Part shown: positions 48,932 to 57,631 of the stretch, in pieces
Layout of the letters: each line of letters starts with the position of its first letter
Position numbering within the stretch: position 1 is the first letter of the stretch
Source: Frondihabitans australicus
GTDB lineage: Bacteria > Actinomycetota > Actinomycetes > Actinomycetales > Microbacteriaceae
Length of the DNA: 64,000 nt
Direction: 5' to 3'
NCBI RefSeq assembly: GCF_003634555.1
Contig: NZ_RBKS01000001.1
Span: 3,658,001-3,722,000, forward strand
Notes under the pieces: model-generated
What the model was told of the DNA's origin: nothing
Databases searched by the model: none
The model's input: only the letters and a program-made list of their open reading frames with translations
Position numbers and translations under genes: made by a program

Positions 48932-50607
48932 TACTTGAGCCCTTCGGCGAGCGGCCCCAGTGCGAGCACGGGGAAGTAGGTGAGTGCGGTGACGATGAGC
49001 GAGACGCCCAGCAGCAGGAGGACGAACTGCGTGCCGTGGGTCGGGAGGGTCCCGGCGGTGGCGGGCACCCGCTCCTGCGAAGCCATGGAGCCGGCCAGGG
49101 CGAGCACGAGCGCGATCGGCACGAAGCGGCCGAGGAGCATGACCACCGCGAGTGACAGGTTCATCCACGGGGTGTTCGCGGTGAGTCCGCCGAACGCCGA
49201 CCCGTTGTTGTTGGCGGCGGAGGTGAAGGCGTAGAGCACCTCGGTGAAGCCGTGGATGCCGGGGTTGAAGATGCTCGTCTTCTCGACGCTGGTGCGGACG
49301 CCCGGAAGCGCGAAGCTCAGCGCGGTGCCGGCGAGGGCCAGCGTCGGCGTGACCAGGATGTAGATCGACGAGAGCGTGATTTCCCGCGCCCGGATCTTCT
49401 TGCCGAGGTACTCCGGCGTCCGCCCCACGAGCAGCCCGGCGATGAAGACCGTGATGATCGCCAGCACCAGCAGCCCGTAGAGGCCGGCGCCGATGCCGCC
49501 CGGCGCGATCTCGCCGAGCATCATGTTGATCAGCGCCATCATGCCGCCGAGCGGGGTGAGCGAGTCGTGGGCGGCGTCGACGGCGCCGGTCGAGGTCGTG
49601 GTGGTGGTCGTCGCGAACAGCGTCGACGACCAGATGCCGAAGCGCTGCTCTTTGCCCTCCATCGCCCCGCCCGCGAGCCTCGTCGCCGTTCCGGCGCCCG
49701 ACAGCTCGAACCAGGTCATGAGCGCGAGCGACGCGGCGAAGAGCGTGCCCATCACGGCCAGGATCGCGTGCCCCTGGCGCCGATCGCCGACCATCAGGCC
49801 GAACGTGCGCGGCAGCGAGAACGGGATCGCCAGCATGAGGACGATCTCGAACAGGTTGGTGAAGGCGTTCGGGTTCTCGAACGGGTGCGCCGAGTTGGCG
49901 TTGAAGAAGCCGCCGCCGTTGTTGCCGAGCTCTTTGATCGCCTCCTGCGACGCGACCGGCCCGCCGGGGATCGTGGCCGAACCGCCGGTGAGCGTGGTCA
50001 CGTGCGTGAATCCGTCGACGTTCTGGATCACGCCCGACACGACCAGCACCACGGCGGCCACGAGAGACAGGGGCAGCAGGAGCCGAGAGACCCCGCGGGT
50101 CAGATCGACCCAGAAGTTGCCGAGCGTGCCGGTCTTCACGCGGGCGATGCCCCGCACCAGCGCGATCGCGACGGCGAGGCCGACGGCGGCCGAGACGAAG
50201 TTCTGCACGACGAGCCCGGCGAGCTGGACACTGTAGCCGAGGGTGGTCTCAGGGCTGTACGACTGCCAGTTCGTGTTGGTGACGAACGACGCCGCCGTGT
50301 TGAACGCGAGGGCGGAGGGCACGCGGGGCAGGCCGAGCGAGTACGGCAGCACGGCCTGGAGCTCCTGCAGACCGAAGACGAAGACGACGCCGACGGCCGA
50401 GAAGACGAGGACGGCCCGGAGGTAGGCGCGCCACGTCTGCTCGCTCGACGCGTCGACCCCGACGAGGCGGTAGAACCACCGCTCGGGGGCCCAGTCGCGC
50501 GCGGAACGGAACATCCACGCCATGTACGCGCCGAGAGGACGGTGCACGACGACGAGCACGAGGGCCAGGGTCGCGATCTGCAGGAGCCCGGCGAGAGTGT
50601 CGCTCAT
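48931..50607 (-). CDS. kdpA: K+-transporting ATPase K+-channel subunit KdpA
   Basis: The 558-residue membrane protein belongs to the SKT channel family and forms the K+ selectivity filter of KdpFABC. Four filter regions are visible: [11 protein letters not shown] (about 107), [19 protein letters not shown] (about 230-248), a GALTPLGG-like block ([18 protein letters not shown], about 340) and [20 protein letters not shown] (about 465-485). About ten membrane spans are present. The start overlaps the kdpF stop (TGATG). Confidence 0.95.
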   Translation of the reverse strand: MSDTLAGLLQIATLALVLVVVHRPLGAYMAWMFRSARDWAPERWFYRLVGVDASSEQTWRAYLRAVLVFSAVGVVFVFGLQELQAVLPYSLGLPRVPSALAFNTAASFVTNTNWQSYSPETTLGYSVQLAGLVVQNFVSAAVGLAVAIALVRGIARVKTGTLGNFWVDLTRGVSRLLLPLSLVAAVVLVVSGVIQNVDGFTHVTTLTGGSATIPGGPVASQEAIKELGNNGGGFFNANSAHPFENPNAFTNLFEIVLMLAIPFSLPRTFGLMVGDRRQGHAILAVMGTLFAASLALMTWFELSGAGTATRLAGGAMEGKEQRFGIWSSTLFATTTTTTSTGAVDAAHDSLTPLGGMMALINMMLGEIAPGGIGAGLYGLLVLAIITVFIAGLLVGRTPEYLGKKIRAREITLSSIYILVTPTLALAGTALSFALPGVRTSVEKTSIFNPGIHGFTEVLYAFTSAANNNGSAFGGLTANTPWMNLSLAVVMLLGRFVPIALVLALAGSMASQERVPATAGTLPTHGTQFVLLLLGVSLIVTALTYFPVLALGPLAEGLK

Positions 50608-50702
50608 CAGAACTTCTCCGGCCTGATGAGCGCGACCACGAGATAGACGAGCGCGGCGACTCCGAGGGCGGCCGCGAGGAGGTTGAAGACGATCACGGCC
50701 AC
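50607..50702 (-). CDS. kdpF: Small K+-ATPase subunit KdpF
   Basis: This short frame encodes about 31 residues (29 if the internal GTG at 50696 is used): one hydrophobic helix ending in [15 protein letters not shown], the hallmark KdpF ending. KdpF stabilises the complex in the membrane like a lipid. It overlaps kdpA as TGATG and is the first gene of the operon. The ribosome site is weak, so the exact start is uncertain. Confidence 0.85.
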   Translation of the reverse strand: MAVIVFNLLAAALGVAALVYLVVALIRPEKF

Positions 50703-50719
50703 GAGCCTGGCGCGCGAAA

Positions 50720-50761
50720 GGGCCCCCGTCGGGAGCCTTGACGACTTCCCTACGGGGGCCC
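50720..50761 (-). terminator. Hairpin terminator between the surface-protein gene and kdpF
   Basis: Arms of 15 bp (GGGCCCCCGT-x-GGGA and its complement) pair with one mismatch around a 12-nt loop. It sits 70 bp after the surface-protein stop and less than 20 bp before kdpF, so it could also attenuate or insulate kdp transcription. Confidence 0.7.
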
Positions 50762-50765
50762 GGGT

Positions 50766-50781
50766 GGAACTAACGCGTTCC
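50766..50781. promoter_or_regulatory. GGAAC-N6-GTTCC palindrome upstream of kdpF
   Basis: GGAACTAACGCGTTCC has perfect 5-bp arms, and on the minus strand TTAG occurs twice 12 nt apart next to it. It lies upstream of the hairpin in front of kdpF. A binding site for a regulator such as KdpE is possible but unproven. Confidence 0.3.
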
Positions 50782-50830
50782 TAACGCTCGGTGCGCACTG
50801 CGCGTGCTCCGCGCCTGCGTCCTCGCTTCG

Positions 50831-52135
50831 CTACGCGTCGAAGCGGGCGCGGCGGCGACGCGCCACGACCATGAGGCCGGCACCGACGAGCAGCAGCAGG
50901 CCGCCGCCGATCGTGGCGGGCACGGCGTCCTGCGAGCCGGTGAAGGCCAGGGTCTGCGTGCCGCCCGTCGAGGCGGGCACGATGGCCGCGGCCGGCGCCG
51001 CGAGCGTGAACTCGACCGGGCCGCCGATGGTGATCAGCGGGTCGCCATTCTCGTTGACGGCGGCCGAGCCGGTGCCGTCGTCGACCTGCGACACCACGAT
51101 GAAGGTGTAGTCGTCGGCGGGAAGGCCGCTCGCGGTGACCGTCCAGGTGCCGCTGGCGCCCACGGGCAGGAACGTGCCGGTCGGGTCGGTGGCCTTCGGC
51201 TCGACGACGTTCGAGTCGGCCTTCGCGGCGCTCATCATGCGCGACGCCGAGGCGGTCGAGCCGCCCAGCTGGGAGTTGAAGTCGGCGGTCGTGTCGAGGA
51301 TCACGAGGACCTCGGAGCCCGGGGTGGCCGTGCCGGAGAACGTGACCGACTTGCCGGTCAGCTTCGCGCCGGCGGTGGGGGCGGTGATGCCGGGGTCGCC
51401 GAGGACGGCGAAGTCGGCCGTCGCGACCCGGACGCTCGTCGTTCCGGCGACGGAGACCGAGTAGTCGCCGCCGGGGGCGTCCGCGGGCAGCACGAGCTGA
51501 GTGGTGTAGTCGCCGTTGGCGTCGGCCGTCGCGGTCGGTGCGGTGGTCGGCGTGACGACCTTCGTTCCCGTGCCGACGACCAGCGTGATCGGCTCGTTAG
51601 CCGCGAAGCCGGTCCCCGACACGGCGATGCCGGTGTCGCTGGCGTCGTCGACCGTGGTGGCGGTGACGTCGGTCGTGACCTTGGCGAGGCCGGCGCTCGG
51701 GGCGACGGCGAAGTCGAAGGTGACGGGGAACGAGGCGTCGACGGTCGTGCCGTCGGCGTTGATCTCCTGGACCGTGGCGCTCACGTGCTTGGTACCCGCG
51801 GCGAGGCCGGGGAAGGTGACGTCGGCGTTCCAGTTGCCCGAGGCGACGGCGTAGTTCGCGACCGTCGCGGCCAGGACCGGGCTGTCGGCGCCGTCGTTGT
51901 AGCTGACCGCCAGCGTGTCGCCCGTGATCGCGCCGGTACCGGCGAAGTCGACGACGTCGGTCGTGTCCGGCAGCGACGGCACAGCCGAGGCGCCGGGCGC
52001 CGGCGTCGTGACCGTGAACACCGGCAGCGGCACCGGCGCCGCGTTGGCGGCCCCGGCCGTGAACAGGGCCCCGCCGAGGGCGAGGCAGAGGGCGGCGGGC
52101 ACGGCGATCGCGGTGCGCGCGGAGATGTTCTTCAC
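50831..52135 (-). CDS. LAFTG-type cell-wall-anchored surface protein
   Basis: The 434-residue protein begins at a GTG with AAGGACA 7 nt upstream. The signal peptide covers about residues 1-35 (VKNISARTAIAVPAALCLALGG, cleavage near AANA-AP). The body has three to four Ig-like beta modules with repeated phrases FAVxGDPGI, GTGFAANEPITLVVGTGT, GKSVTFSGTATPGSEVLVI and DYTFIVVSQVDDGTG. The C-terminus has ALAFTGSQDA (LAFTG sorting signal), a hydrophobic span and RRRRARFDA. It is a predicted class E sortase substrate like the giant protein at 7298-13753, with which it shares LAFTGS exactly. An adhesin-like role is inference. The upstream in-frame ATG at 52186 is less likely. Confidence 0.8.
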   Translation of the reverse strand: MKNISARTAIAVPAALCLALGGALFTAGAANAAPVPLPVFTVTTPAPGASAVPSLPDTTDVVDFAGTGAITGDTLAVSYNDGADSPVLAATVANYAVASGNWNADVTFPGLAAGTKHVSATVQEINADGTTVDASFPVTFDFAVAPSAGLAKVTTDVTATTVDDASDTGIAVSGTGFAANEPITLVVGTGTKVVTPTTAPTATADANGDYTTQLVLPADAPGGDYSVSVAGTTSVRVATADFAVLGDPGITAPTAGAKLTGKSVTFSGTATPGSEVLVILDTTADFNSQLGGSTASASRMMSAAKADSNVVEPKATDPTGTFLPVGASGTWTVTASGLPADDYTFIVVSQVDDGTGSAAVNENGDPLITIGGPVEFTLAAPAAAIVPASTGGTQTLAFTGSQDAVPATIGGGLLLLVGAGLMVVARRRRARFDA

Positions 52136-52353
52136 GGGTGTCCTTCGGGTTGCGGTGAGTGCGCTTTGCAGCGTGTTCCGACTCACCGGCTCCGGAGACG
52201 CCCCCCGACCGTCGATGGGAACTCGACGATCAGGTGCACCGTATCAACAACCTGAGGGATCACCAAGATCTTTCACAATGCGCAACGGCCAATGGCCCCC
52301 GAACGGGGTGCGCCGCCGTTGGTAGCCTGGTCTCTCACCGATCAGGAGCACGC

Positions 52354-53520
52354 ATGACGGCCACCCCGCCCGCCGACGCCCGCAGCGACCCGCGTCGCGA
52401 GCCGACCGAGCAAGACCTCCGTCGCTGGCGTCGCTACCTCGCCGACGAGAAGGCCGAGGGCGCCGTCTACCGCGACCTCGCCCGTCGCCGCACCGGCGAA
52501 GAGAAGGCGATCCTCCTGTCGCTCGCCGAGGCCGAGGGGCGTCACGAGCAGCACTGGCGCGACCTGCTGGGCGACCGCGTGGGGCGACCGGTCGGCACCG
52601 ACCTGCGCACGCGCATCCTGGGCCTGCTCGCCCGCCGCTTCGGGTCGATCTTCGTGCTGGCGCTCGTGCAGAGCGCCGAGGGGCGCTCGCCGTACGCGAC
52701 CGACGCCGACGCGACCGAGGCGATGGCGGCCGACGAGCGGATCCACGGGGAGGTCGTCCGAGGGCTCGCCGAACGCGGCCGGTCGCGGCTCTCCGGGTCG
52801 TTCCGCGCGGCGGTGTTCGGCGCGAACGACGGTCTCGTGTCGAACCTCGCGCTGATCCTGGGCGTCAGCGCCACCGGCGTCTCTCACTCGATCGTGCTGT
52901 TCACCGGCATCTCGGGCCTTCTCGCCGGGGCTCTCTCGATGGGCGCGGGCGAGTACGTCAGCGTCACCTCGCAGCGCGAGCTGCTCGCCGCGTCGGCGCC
53001 CGACCCCGAGGCGCAGACCGTGCTGCCCGACCTCGACGTCGACGCGAACGAGCTGGCTCTGGTCTACCGGGCGCGCGGCATGGAGGCCTCCGAGGCCGAC
53101 GAGCACGCCCGCGAGGTCCTGGCGGCCCTGCAGGTGCGAACAGGGTCGATTCCGGTGCAGGACGCCAAGGCCCTCCTCACCTCGCCGCTCGTCTCGCCCC
53201 CCGACGCCGTGGCCGCCGAATCCGCCGCCGTCGACGAGCACGAGGCGATCGGCTCGGGTTTCGCTGCCGCGTTCTCGAGCTTCCTCTGCTTCGCGTCGGG
53301 CGCCGTCGTGCCGCTGATCCCGATCCTGTTCGGGGCCTCGGGTCTCGTCGCCGTGATCGTCGCCGCCGTGCTCGTCGGGCTCGCGCTCGTCGGCACCGGC
53401 GCGGTCGCCGGCCTGCTGTCGGGCACCTCGCCGCTGCGCGGGGCGCTCCGTCAGCTCGCGATCGGGTACGGCGCGGCGGCGGTCACGTACGCGCTCGGTC
53501 TGCTGTTCGAGGCGCGGTAG
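52354..53520 (+). CDS. Ferritin-like domain fused to VIT1/CCC1-family iron or manganese transporter (MbfA-like)
   Basis: The 388-residue protein has an N-terminal rubrerythrin/ferritin-like domain (about 1-150) with two E-x-x-H sets (EAEGRHEQHW and ADERIHGEVV) that can bind a di-iron centre, then a VIT1 membrane domain: RAAVFGANDGLVSNLALILGV (about 155-175), LLAGALSMGAGEYVSVTSQREL (about 190-212), and three C-terminal membrane spans. MbfA of alpha-proteobacteria with this architecture exports iron and protects from peroxide stress. AGGAGC lies before the ATG and a TAGCCT -10 box at 52323-52328. It stands alone, divergent from the surface-protein gene; the 218-bp gap contains A/T-richer promoter DNA. 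Confidence 0.87.
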   Translation: MTATPPADARSDPRREPTEQDLRRWRRYLADEKAEGAVYRDLARRRTGEEKAILLSLAEAEGRHEQHWRDLLGDRVGRPVGTDLRTRILGLLARRFGSIFVLALVQSAEGRSPYATDADATEAMAADERIHGEVVRGLAERGRSRLSGSFRAAVFGANDGLVSNLALILGVSATGVSHSIVLFTGISGLLAGALSMGAGEYVSVTSQRELLAASAPDPEAQTVLPDLDVDANELALVYRARGMEASEADEHAREVLAALQVRTGSIPVQDAKALLTSPLVSPPDAVAAESAAVDEHEAIGSGFAAAFSSFLCFASGAVVPLIPILFGASGLVAVIVAAVLVGLALVGTGAVAGLLSGTSPLRGALRQLAIGYGAAAVTYALGLLFEAR

Positions 53521-53589
53521 GTCGGGCCGGGCGGGTGTCGCCGATCCTGCGCCCGCCTGCTCGCCGATCTGGCCGCGGGCCGCAGGAGC

Positions 53590-54459
53590 TCAGATGGTGC
53601 GGTCGAGCTTCCACGCCAGCCACGAGGTGGCCAGCACCACGCCCGCCGAGAGCAGCCTCGCGCCGGTGAGCACCCCGGGCCCCGTCGCCATCGACACGGT
53701 GAGGTCGCTGCCGATGCCGATCGAGAAGATCGCGCCCGCCGCGGCGAGCGTGGCGACCGTCGCGAGGCCGAGGAGGCCCGACACGAAGCCGTGACGGCGG
53801 CGGCCGACGGTGTCGCGGGGGTCGCGCGACCAGACCGCGGCGCCGCTGCGCACGATCGCGAGCCACAGCATCGAGACCGCGCAGGCGCCGCAGACGTCGC
53901 TGACGCGGTGCCAGCCGTAGGCGACGGTCTGCTCGGCGACGACCGCGGCGAAGACCGTGCCGACCAGCATGATGAACGGCTTGAGGTGGCGGCCGAACGC
54001 GGTGGCGAGGCCGAGCACGCCGACGACGGCGATGGTGACGTGCCCGCTGGGGAAGCTGTTGCTGAGGGTCAGCGACGTGAGCTCGGGGCGCGGCGCGATC
54101 GCCTTGATGATCTGCGAGGTCGCGATGGCGCCGACGATGAGGATGCCCGACTGTGCGGCCGCACCGGGCCGCCGGCGAAGGAAGGCGATGGCGACCACGA
54201 TGCCCACCACGACGAGGACGGCCGGGATCGAGATCGCGTCGAGCGCCTTGCCGTGGCCGAGCAGAGTGCGGCCGTCGACCGAGCGGAGAATGGAGTCCTC
54301 GATCTCCTGCCCCGGCTTCGTGAGCACGGCGACGGTGTAGACCCCGCCGAGGGCGATCACGCTGGCCACACTCGTGAGAACCCAGCGGGTCGGCACCTGC
54401 CGGCGGACAGCCGTCGGGGCGGTCACGGTGCTGGCATTCACCGTCATATCCAATCGCAT
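53590..54459 (-). CDS. PAP2-superfamily membrane phosphatase
   Basis: The 289-residue protein has six to seven membrane spans and the three phosphatase motifs of the PAP2/type 2 phosphatidate phosphatase family: KAIAPRPELTS (about residues 113-123; the K-x6-RP set is present), FPSGHVTIAV (about 131-140) and AYGWHRVSDVCGA (about 175-187; R-x5-H-x3-D is here SDV instead of the usual GD/ASD form). Such enzymes remove phosphate from lipid phosphates or undecaprenyl pyrophosphate at the outer face of the membrane. The ATG at 54459 follows AGGAGC closely; a second ATG four codons later is an alternative. It converges with the ferritin-VIT1 gene. Confidence 0.8.
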   Translation of the reverse strand: MRLDMTVNASTVTAPTAVRRQVPTRWVLTSVASVIALGGVYTVAVLTKPGQEIEDSILRSVDGRTLLGHGKALDAISIPAVLVVVGIVVAIAFLRRRPGAAAQSGILIVGAIATSQIIKAIAPRPELTSLTLSNSFPSGHVTIAVVGVLGLATAFGRHLKPFIMLVGTVFAAVVAEQTVAYGWHRVSDVCGACAVSMLWLAIVRSGAAVWSRDPRDTVGRRRHGFVSGLLGLATVATLAAAGAIFSIGIGSDLTVSMATGPGVLTGARLLSAGVVLATSWLAWKLDRTI

Positions 54460-54629
54460 CGCTCCTGACGATTGGCCGAAGCCTGCCCGCCAATGATCGG
54501 TGAAGCCGATCCACAGGATCGACACAGCGGCGGCGGAACGGGTGGTTGCGGGTGGTCTTCGGGGCACCCACCCTGCGGAGACAGGATGTCGCGCGGGTGG
54601 CCGCCGACGGGTGTGGGACGATACGACAC

Positions 54630-55583
54630 GTGTCACCCGCACTTCCCGCCTCCGGCTTCCGTCGAGTGCGGTACTCGGGCGACCAGGGCACCTCGTACCG
54701 GACCGTCTTCGAGCGCGAGTACGGCGGCACCGGCCTCAGCCCGGTCGACGACTCGTCGACGGACTTCGTCTACACGATCATCGGCGACGACGACGTCTCG
54801 CTGCGCACCCTCGACACCGGCCGCTACCGCCGCACCGGCACCATCGGGGCGCGCCCCGACCACGTGGTGTTCTGGCTCCTGCGCGGCACCCTTACCATGG
54901 ACTTCGGCGACCGCGTCGCCCAGGTGACGCCCGGCGCCGCCTGGATCTGCTCGGCCTCGGCCGCGTACCGCTTCGAGGCGGCAGACACCCTCTACAACAG
55001 CGTGCACGTGCGCGACGGATTCCTCCGGGAGGTCGCCGCCGAGCTCGGCATCGAGATCCCGCCCGGCGAACTCGTCTTCGAGCAGCAGGACGACCGCATC
55101 GCCGGCCTCGCTCCGCTCCGCACGCTCATGAAGGAGGTCGCCGGCACCTTCGGCGACCCGTCGCTGCCCGCCGACGAGCGTCGAGAGCTGGACGCCAGGA
55201 TCGCCGAGGCCGTCCTCGAAGTGTTCCCCGTCCGCGTGGGCGGCACCGCGATCGGGGCGTCCGGCCGTCTGCGCGACGCCGTCTCGTTCGTCGAGGCCCA
55301 CGCCGCCGACGAGATCACCCTGTCGGACATCGCCGACGCGGCAGGGCTGAGCGACCGCGGGGTGCAGCAGCTGTTCAAGCGGAACCTCGGCACGACGCCG
55401 ATGTCGTACCTCCGCGACGTCCGGCTCGATCGGGTGCGGCAGGAGATCCTGTTCTCGCCCGACAGCCCCGTCGGCGGCATCGCGAAGGCCTGGCGGCTCA
55501 ACCACCTCGGGCGCTTCGCCTCCGAGTACCGGCGGCGCTTCGGCGAGCTGCCGACCGAGACGGTGCGGTCGCGGGATTCGTAG
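54630..55583 (+). CDS. AraC-family transcriptional regulator
   Basis: The 317-residue protein has an N-terminal cupin-like sensing domain (about 1-190, with GTLTMDFGDRVAQVTPGAAWIC) and a C-terminal AraC DNA-binding domain: AHAADEITLSDIADAAGLSDRGVQQLFKRNLGTTPMSYLRDVRLDRVRQEIL (about 222-275) and GGIAKAWRLNHLGRFASEYRRRFGELPTE with the second helix-turn-helix. This layout matches AraC_binding_2-type regulators. The GTG start is in the best frame position but has no clear ribosome site. It diverges from the PAP2 gene; effector and targets are unknown. Confidence 0.85.
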   Translation: MSPALPASGFRRVRYSGDQGTSYRTVFEREYGGTGLSPVDDSSTDFVYTIIGDDDVSLRTLDTGRYRRTGTIGARPDHVVFWLLRGTLTMDFGDRVAQVTPGAAWICSASAAYRFEAADTLYNSVHVRDGFLREVAAELGIEIPPGELVFEQQDDRIAGLAPLRTLMKEVAGTFGDPSLPADERRELDARIAEAVLEVFPVRVGGTAIGASGRLRDAVSFVEAHAADEITLSDIADAAGLSDRGVQQLFKRNLGTTPMSYLRDVRLDRVRQEILFSPDSPVGGIAKAWRLNHLGRFASEYRRRFGELPTETVRSRDS

Positions 55584-55677
55584 GCTTGCCCGTTGTCTCT
55601 GGCCTCGTCCTCGATTCGCGGCCGGGCCCGAGCTCGTGTAAGGTTTCTCGTGGCCATTCGGCCGGTCAACAACCTGC

Positions 55678-55750
55678 GCGCTCGTAGCTCAACGGATAGA
55701 GCATCTGACTACGGATCAGAAGGTTGGGGGTTCGAGTCCCTTCGAGCGCA
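55678..55750 (+). tRNA. tRNA-Arg (anticodon ACG)
   Basis: A 73-nt cloverleaf folds with acceptor arms GCGCTCG / CGAGCGC, discriminator A, anticodon stem TCTGA / TCAGA with loop CTACGGA (anticodon ACG, read as ICG), D arm with AGCTC-AACGGAT-AGAGC and T loop TTCGAGT. CCA is not encoded. The 3' end borders a decayed region with IS remnants, a usual place for integration events, but no duplicated tRNA 3' end is visible downstream in the window. Confidence 0.95.
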
Positions 55751-56005
55751 CGTATCTACTGGGATGGGCTTCGCTTCGGCGGGGCCTATTCGTCGTTTTC
55801 CAGTCTCGGTCGACAATTAGTCGATAAAAAGTGAGTGACTCCCACCAGAATTTTGCCGCGTGGCGCGCGACAATCTGGTTCGAATGCGCGGCGGTCAGGC
55901 ATCTCCACGCGTGAGATTTAGTGTCTCGAGGCACGGGGGATCAGAAAGTGGTCGGCGATACTTGACGAGTTCGTGTCAGAGCCGGCCTGCCTAAGGTCGC
56001 GCTAC

Positions 56006-56272
56006 TCATGGTGGAGGAATCGCCTCGATGGCGTCCTTCGTGGTCGCGCCTCCTCGATCGATGTTCGCACGGGTGGAAGAGGCGCGATCGAGTAAGTTCG
56101 GGTCGCTCTTGGAGCACTCGATCCATGACACGAGCGCATCCTGTATCTCTTCCGTCACGCTCCGATCGTCAAGCTGGGCAATGACGTCCGGCTGGCCTCA
56201 CAGGTCGTTCGAAAGGGCTGCTGTCGGTTCGGTTGACTCCTGCGCGGTGGGGATTTCGGTTCTCACGGGAGG
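56006..56272 (-). pseudogene. Remnant of an unknown protein gene, cut by the IS remnant and holding an internal stop
   Basis: One minus-strand frame reads continuously protein-like across a single TGA (56198-56200): before it RTEIPTAQESTEPTAALSNDL, after it GQPDVIAQLDDRSVTEEIQDALVSWIECSKSDPNLLDRAS to a TGA at 56006. The frame loses sense at the point where transposase-derived sequence starts (56273). I read it as the C-terminal remnant of a gene truncated by the insertion. The family is unknown. The 255 bp between the tRNA and this remnant show no gene. Confidence 0.45.
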
Positions 56273-56831
56273 ATGGATGATCTCGTGCTCCGCGACTTCT
56301 CCGCGACGCGACTGGACGAGTTGTGGCTGACCGACATTACCGAGCACTGGACGGACCATCACCGAGCACTGGACCGACGAAGGCAAGCTCTACCTCTGCG
56401 CGATCAAGGAAGTCTGCTCGAACCGGATCGTGGGCTACTCGATCGATTCGAGGATGACCGCCGAGCTGGCCGTCGCGGCCCTTCGGAACGCTGTCGCGCT
56501 TCGAGAGCCCGTCGGGACGAAGGTGCACTCGGACAGAGGCTCGCAATTTCAGTCCAGGAAGTTCGTGGAGCAGTTGAAGGAATTCGGGATCACGGGGGCG
56601 ATGGGCCGGGTCGGCGCCTGCGCCGACAATGCGGCGATGGAGTCGTTCTTCTCGCTCCTGCAGAAGAACGTTCTGAACCGGCAGCGGTGGCGTTCGCGGC
56701 GGGAACTGCGGCTGGCGATCGTGACCTGGATCGAGCGGACCTATCACCGCAGAAGACGGCAACGCCGACTCGCCCGGCTCACCCCGATCGAGTTCGACAT
56801 AACCAACTCACAGGCCGCTCACGCGGCGTGA
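56273..56831 (+). pseudogene. IS3-family transposase remnant (orfB, C-terminal rve part)
   Basis: The first segment reads DDLVLRDFSATRLDELWLTDITEHWT, the start of the IS3-type integrase core with its first catalytic Asp. After a frameshift, the rest reads TDEGKLYLCAIKEVCSNRIVGYSIDSRM, HSDRGSQFQSRKF (second catalytic Asp), GVGACADNAAMESFFSLLQKNV-like DNAAMESFF with the catalytic Glu, and WIERTYHRRRRQRRL to the normal end. The frameshift is caused by a 22-bp imperfect tandem duplication. orfA and the N-terminal part of orfB are absent, so the element is dead. Confidence 0.85.
56336..56379 (+). repeat. 22-bp imperfect tandem duplication in the transposase remnant
   Basis: Units 56336-56357 and 56358-56379 share 19 of 22 bases. 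Removing one unit joins frame 2 to frame 3 and restores a continuous transposase reading (ITEHWTDEGKLYLCAIK), so the duplication is the inactivating lesion. Confidence 0.85.
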
Positions 56832-56847
56832 AAGCCCGTAACAAGAC

Positions 56848-56873
56848 GAGTCAACTTAATGGACAGCAGTCCC
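56848..56873. repeat. Probable right end of the IS3-family remnant
   Basis: GAGTCAACTTAATGGACAGC, ending in AGTCCC, follows 17 nt after the transposase stop and resembles the terminal repeat style of IS3-family elements. No matching left end is found, as the left side is deleted. Confidence 0.35.
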
Positions 56874-56924
56874 CTGCGAGAGACGGCAGAAGATCGGTCC
56901 ATCGCCCGGTGCTGAGGGTTTCGG

Positions 56925-57296
56925 TCAGGTTGCCGTGGCTCGAATCACGATGAGAACGGAGACACCGGTGAGAGCGGCCAGTACGACGAGTGCGCCTGCG
57001 GAGAACCAGGTTCCCGGTCGTCCTTTGCGGAAGTTTCGGCTGGCCAGGATCAAGCCTGCGAGAACTGCTGCTAGACCGCCGATGAGGGGAAGCGCAACAC
57101 TCACGTAGAAGCCCGTGTCGGTGCATTGATTGTTCGCCGGCCGATCGGAGCACTGCGTGTAGAGGTCGAGGTTAAGGCCGAAGATCTGCACGGTCGAGAT
57201 GAGGACCCCGACGAAGCCGACGGCTGTCAAGATCGTAAAGGCGGCGTGATCGCGACGAGATGCTGTCGAAGGCGAGGGCGCCTTTGTTCGGCTCAC
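56925..57296 (-). CDS. Small membrane protein of unknown function (123 aa)
   Basis: The GTG at 57296 follows AAGGAA at good spacing. The protein has a basic Ser/Thr-rich N-terminus (about 1-18), then three hydrophobic spans: about 22-42, 66-90 and 100-120. An extracytoplasmic loop with two Cys (QCSDRPANNQCTDTG) could form a disulfide. Base composition is lower than in core genes. No family recognised. It may be co-transcribed with the 35-codon frame just upstream. Confidence 0.6.
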   Translation of the reverse strand: MSRTKAPSPSTASRRDHAAFTILTAVGFVGVLISTVQIFGLNLDLYTQCSDRPANNQCTDTGFYVSVALPLIGGLAAVLAGLILASRNFRKGRPGTWFSAGALVVLAALTGVSVLIVIRATAT

Positions 57297-57349
57297 CGGC
57301 GGTTCCTTCGCATTTCTCGATCGTTGTCCACAGCGGTCACGAGGTCCGG

Positions 57350-57457
57350 TCAGCTGGCGCGGCACCAGTTGCTGATGAAGTCACCGCCCGAGAGGCTGTC
57401 CGGATGAGCGATGCTGGCGACTGCGATCACGGCAGTCCTGAATCTCATTCGCGTCAT
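57350..57457 (-). CDS. Possible small peptide gene (35 aa)
   Basis: The ATG at 57457 is preceded at 7 nt by GAGGGGG, a strong ribosome site. The peptide MTRMRFRTAVIAVASIAHPD continues SLSGGDFISNWCRAS and stops 53 nt before the next gene start. A basic N-terminus and short hydrophobic stretch hint at a truncated signal-like peptide. Support rests only on the ribosome site and context; it could be a leader peptide or chance. Confidence 0.35.
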   Translation of the reverse strand: MTRMRFRTAVIAVASIAHPDSLSGGDFISNWCRAS

Positions 57458-57580
57458 CGCGAATCCCCCTCAAGATCCCGACCCCCCGATGATGCCGATG
57501 AGGCACATTCAATACCCTCGCTGGGGAGGTAGACGACTCCCCCGAAGGGGGGCGTGACGCACGCGGCTGGGGACGCAAAA

Positions 57581-57608
57581 GGCCCTCGCCTCATGTGAGG
57601 CGGGGGCC
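57581..57608 (-). terminator. Intrinsic terminator of the 57632-58030 gene
   Basis: Arms of 13 bp pair with one wobble (GGCCCTCGCCTCA / TGAGGCGGGGGCC) around TG, and on the minus strand the hairpin is followed by TTTTGCG. Confidence 0.85.
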
Positions 57609-57631
57609 AAGTGCGTGGAGAGGGCGACTCG

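Noticed and set aside
55678-56000. Attachment-site duplication of the tRNA-Arg 3' end
   Set aside because: A TGGTTCGAATGCGC stretch near 55875 looks loosely similar to the T arm, but there is no extended identity.
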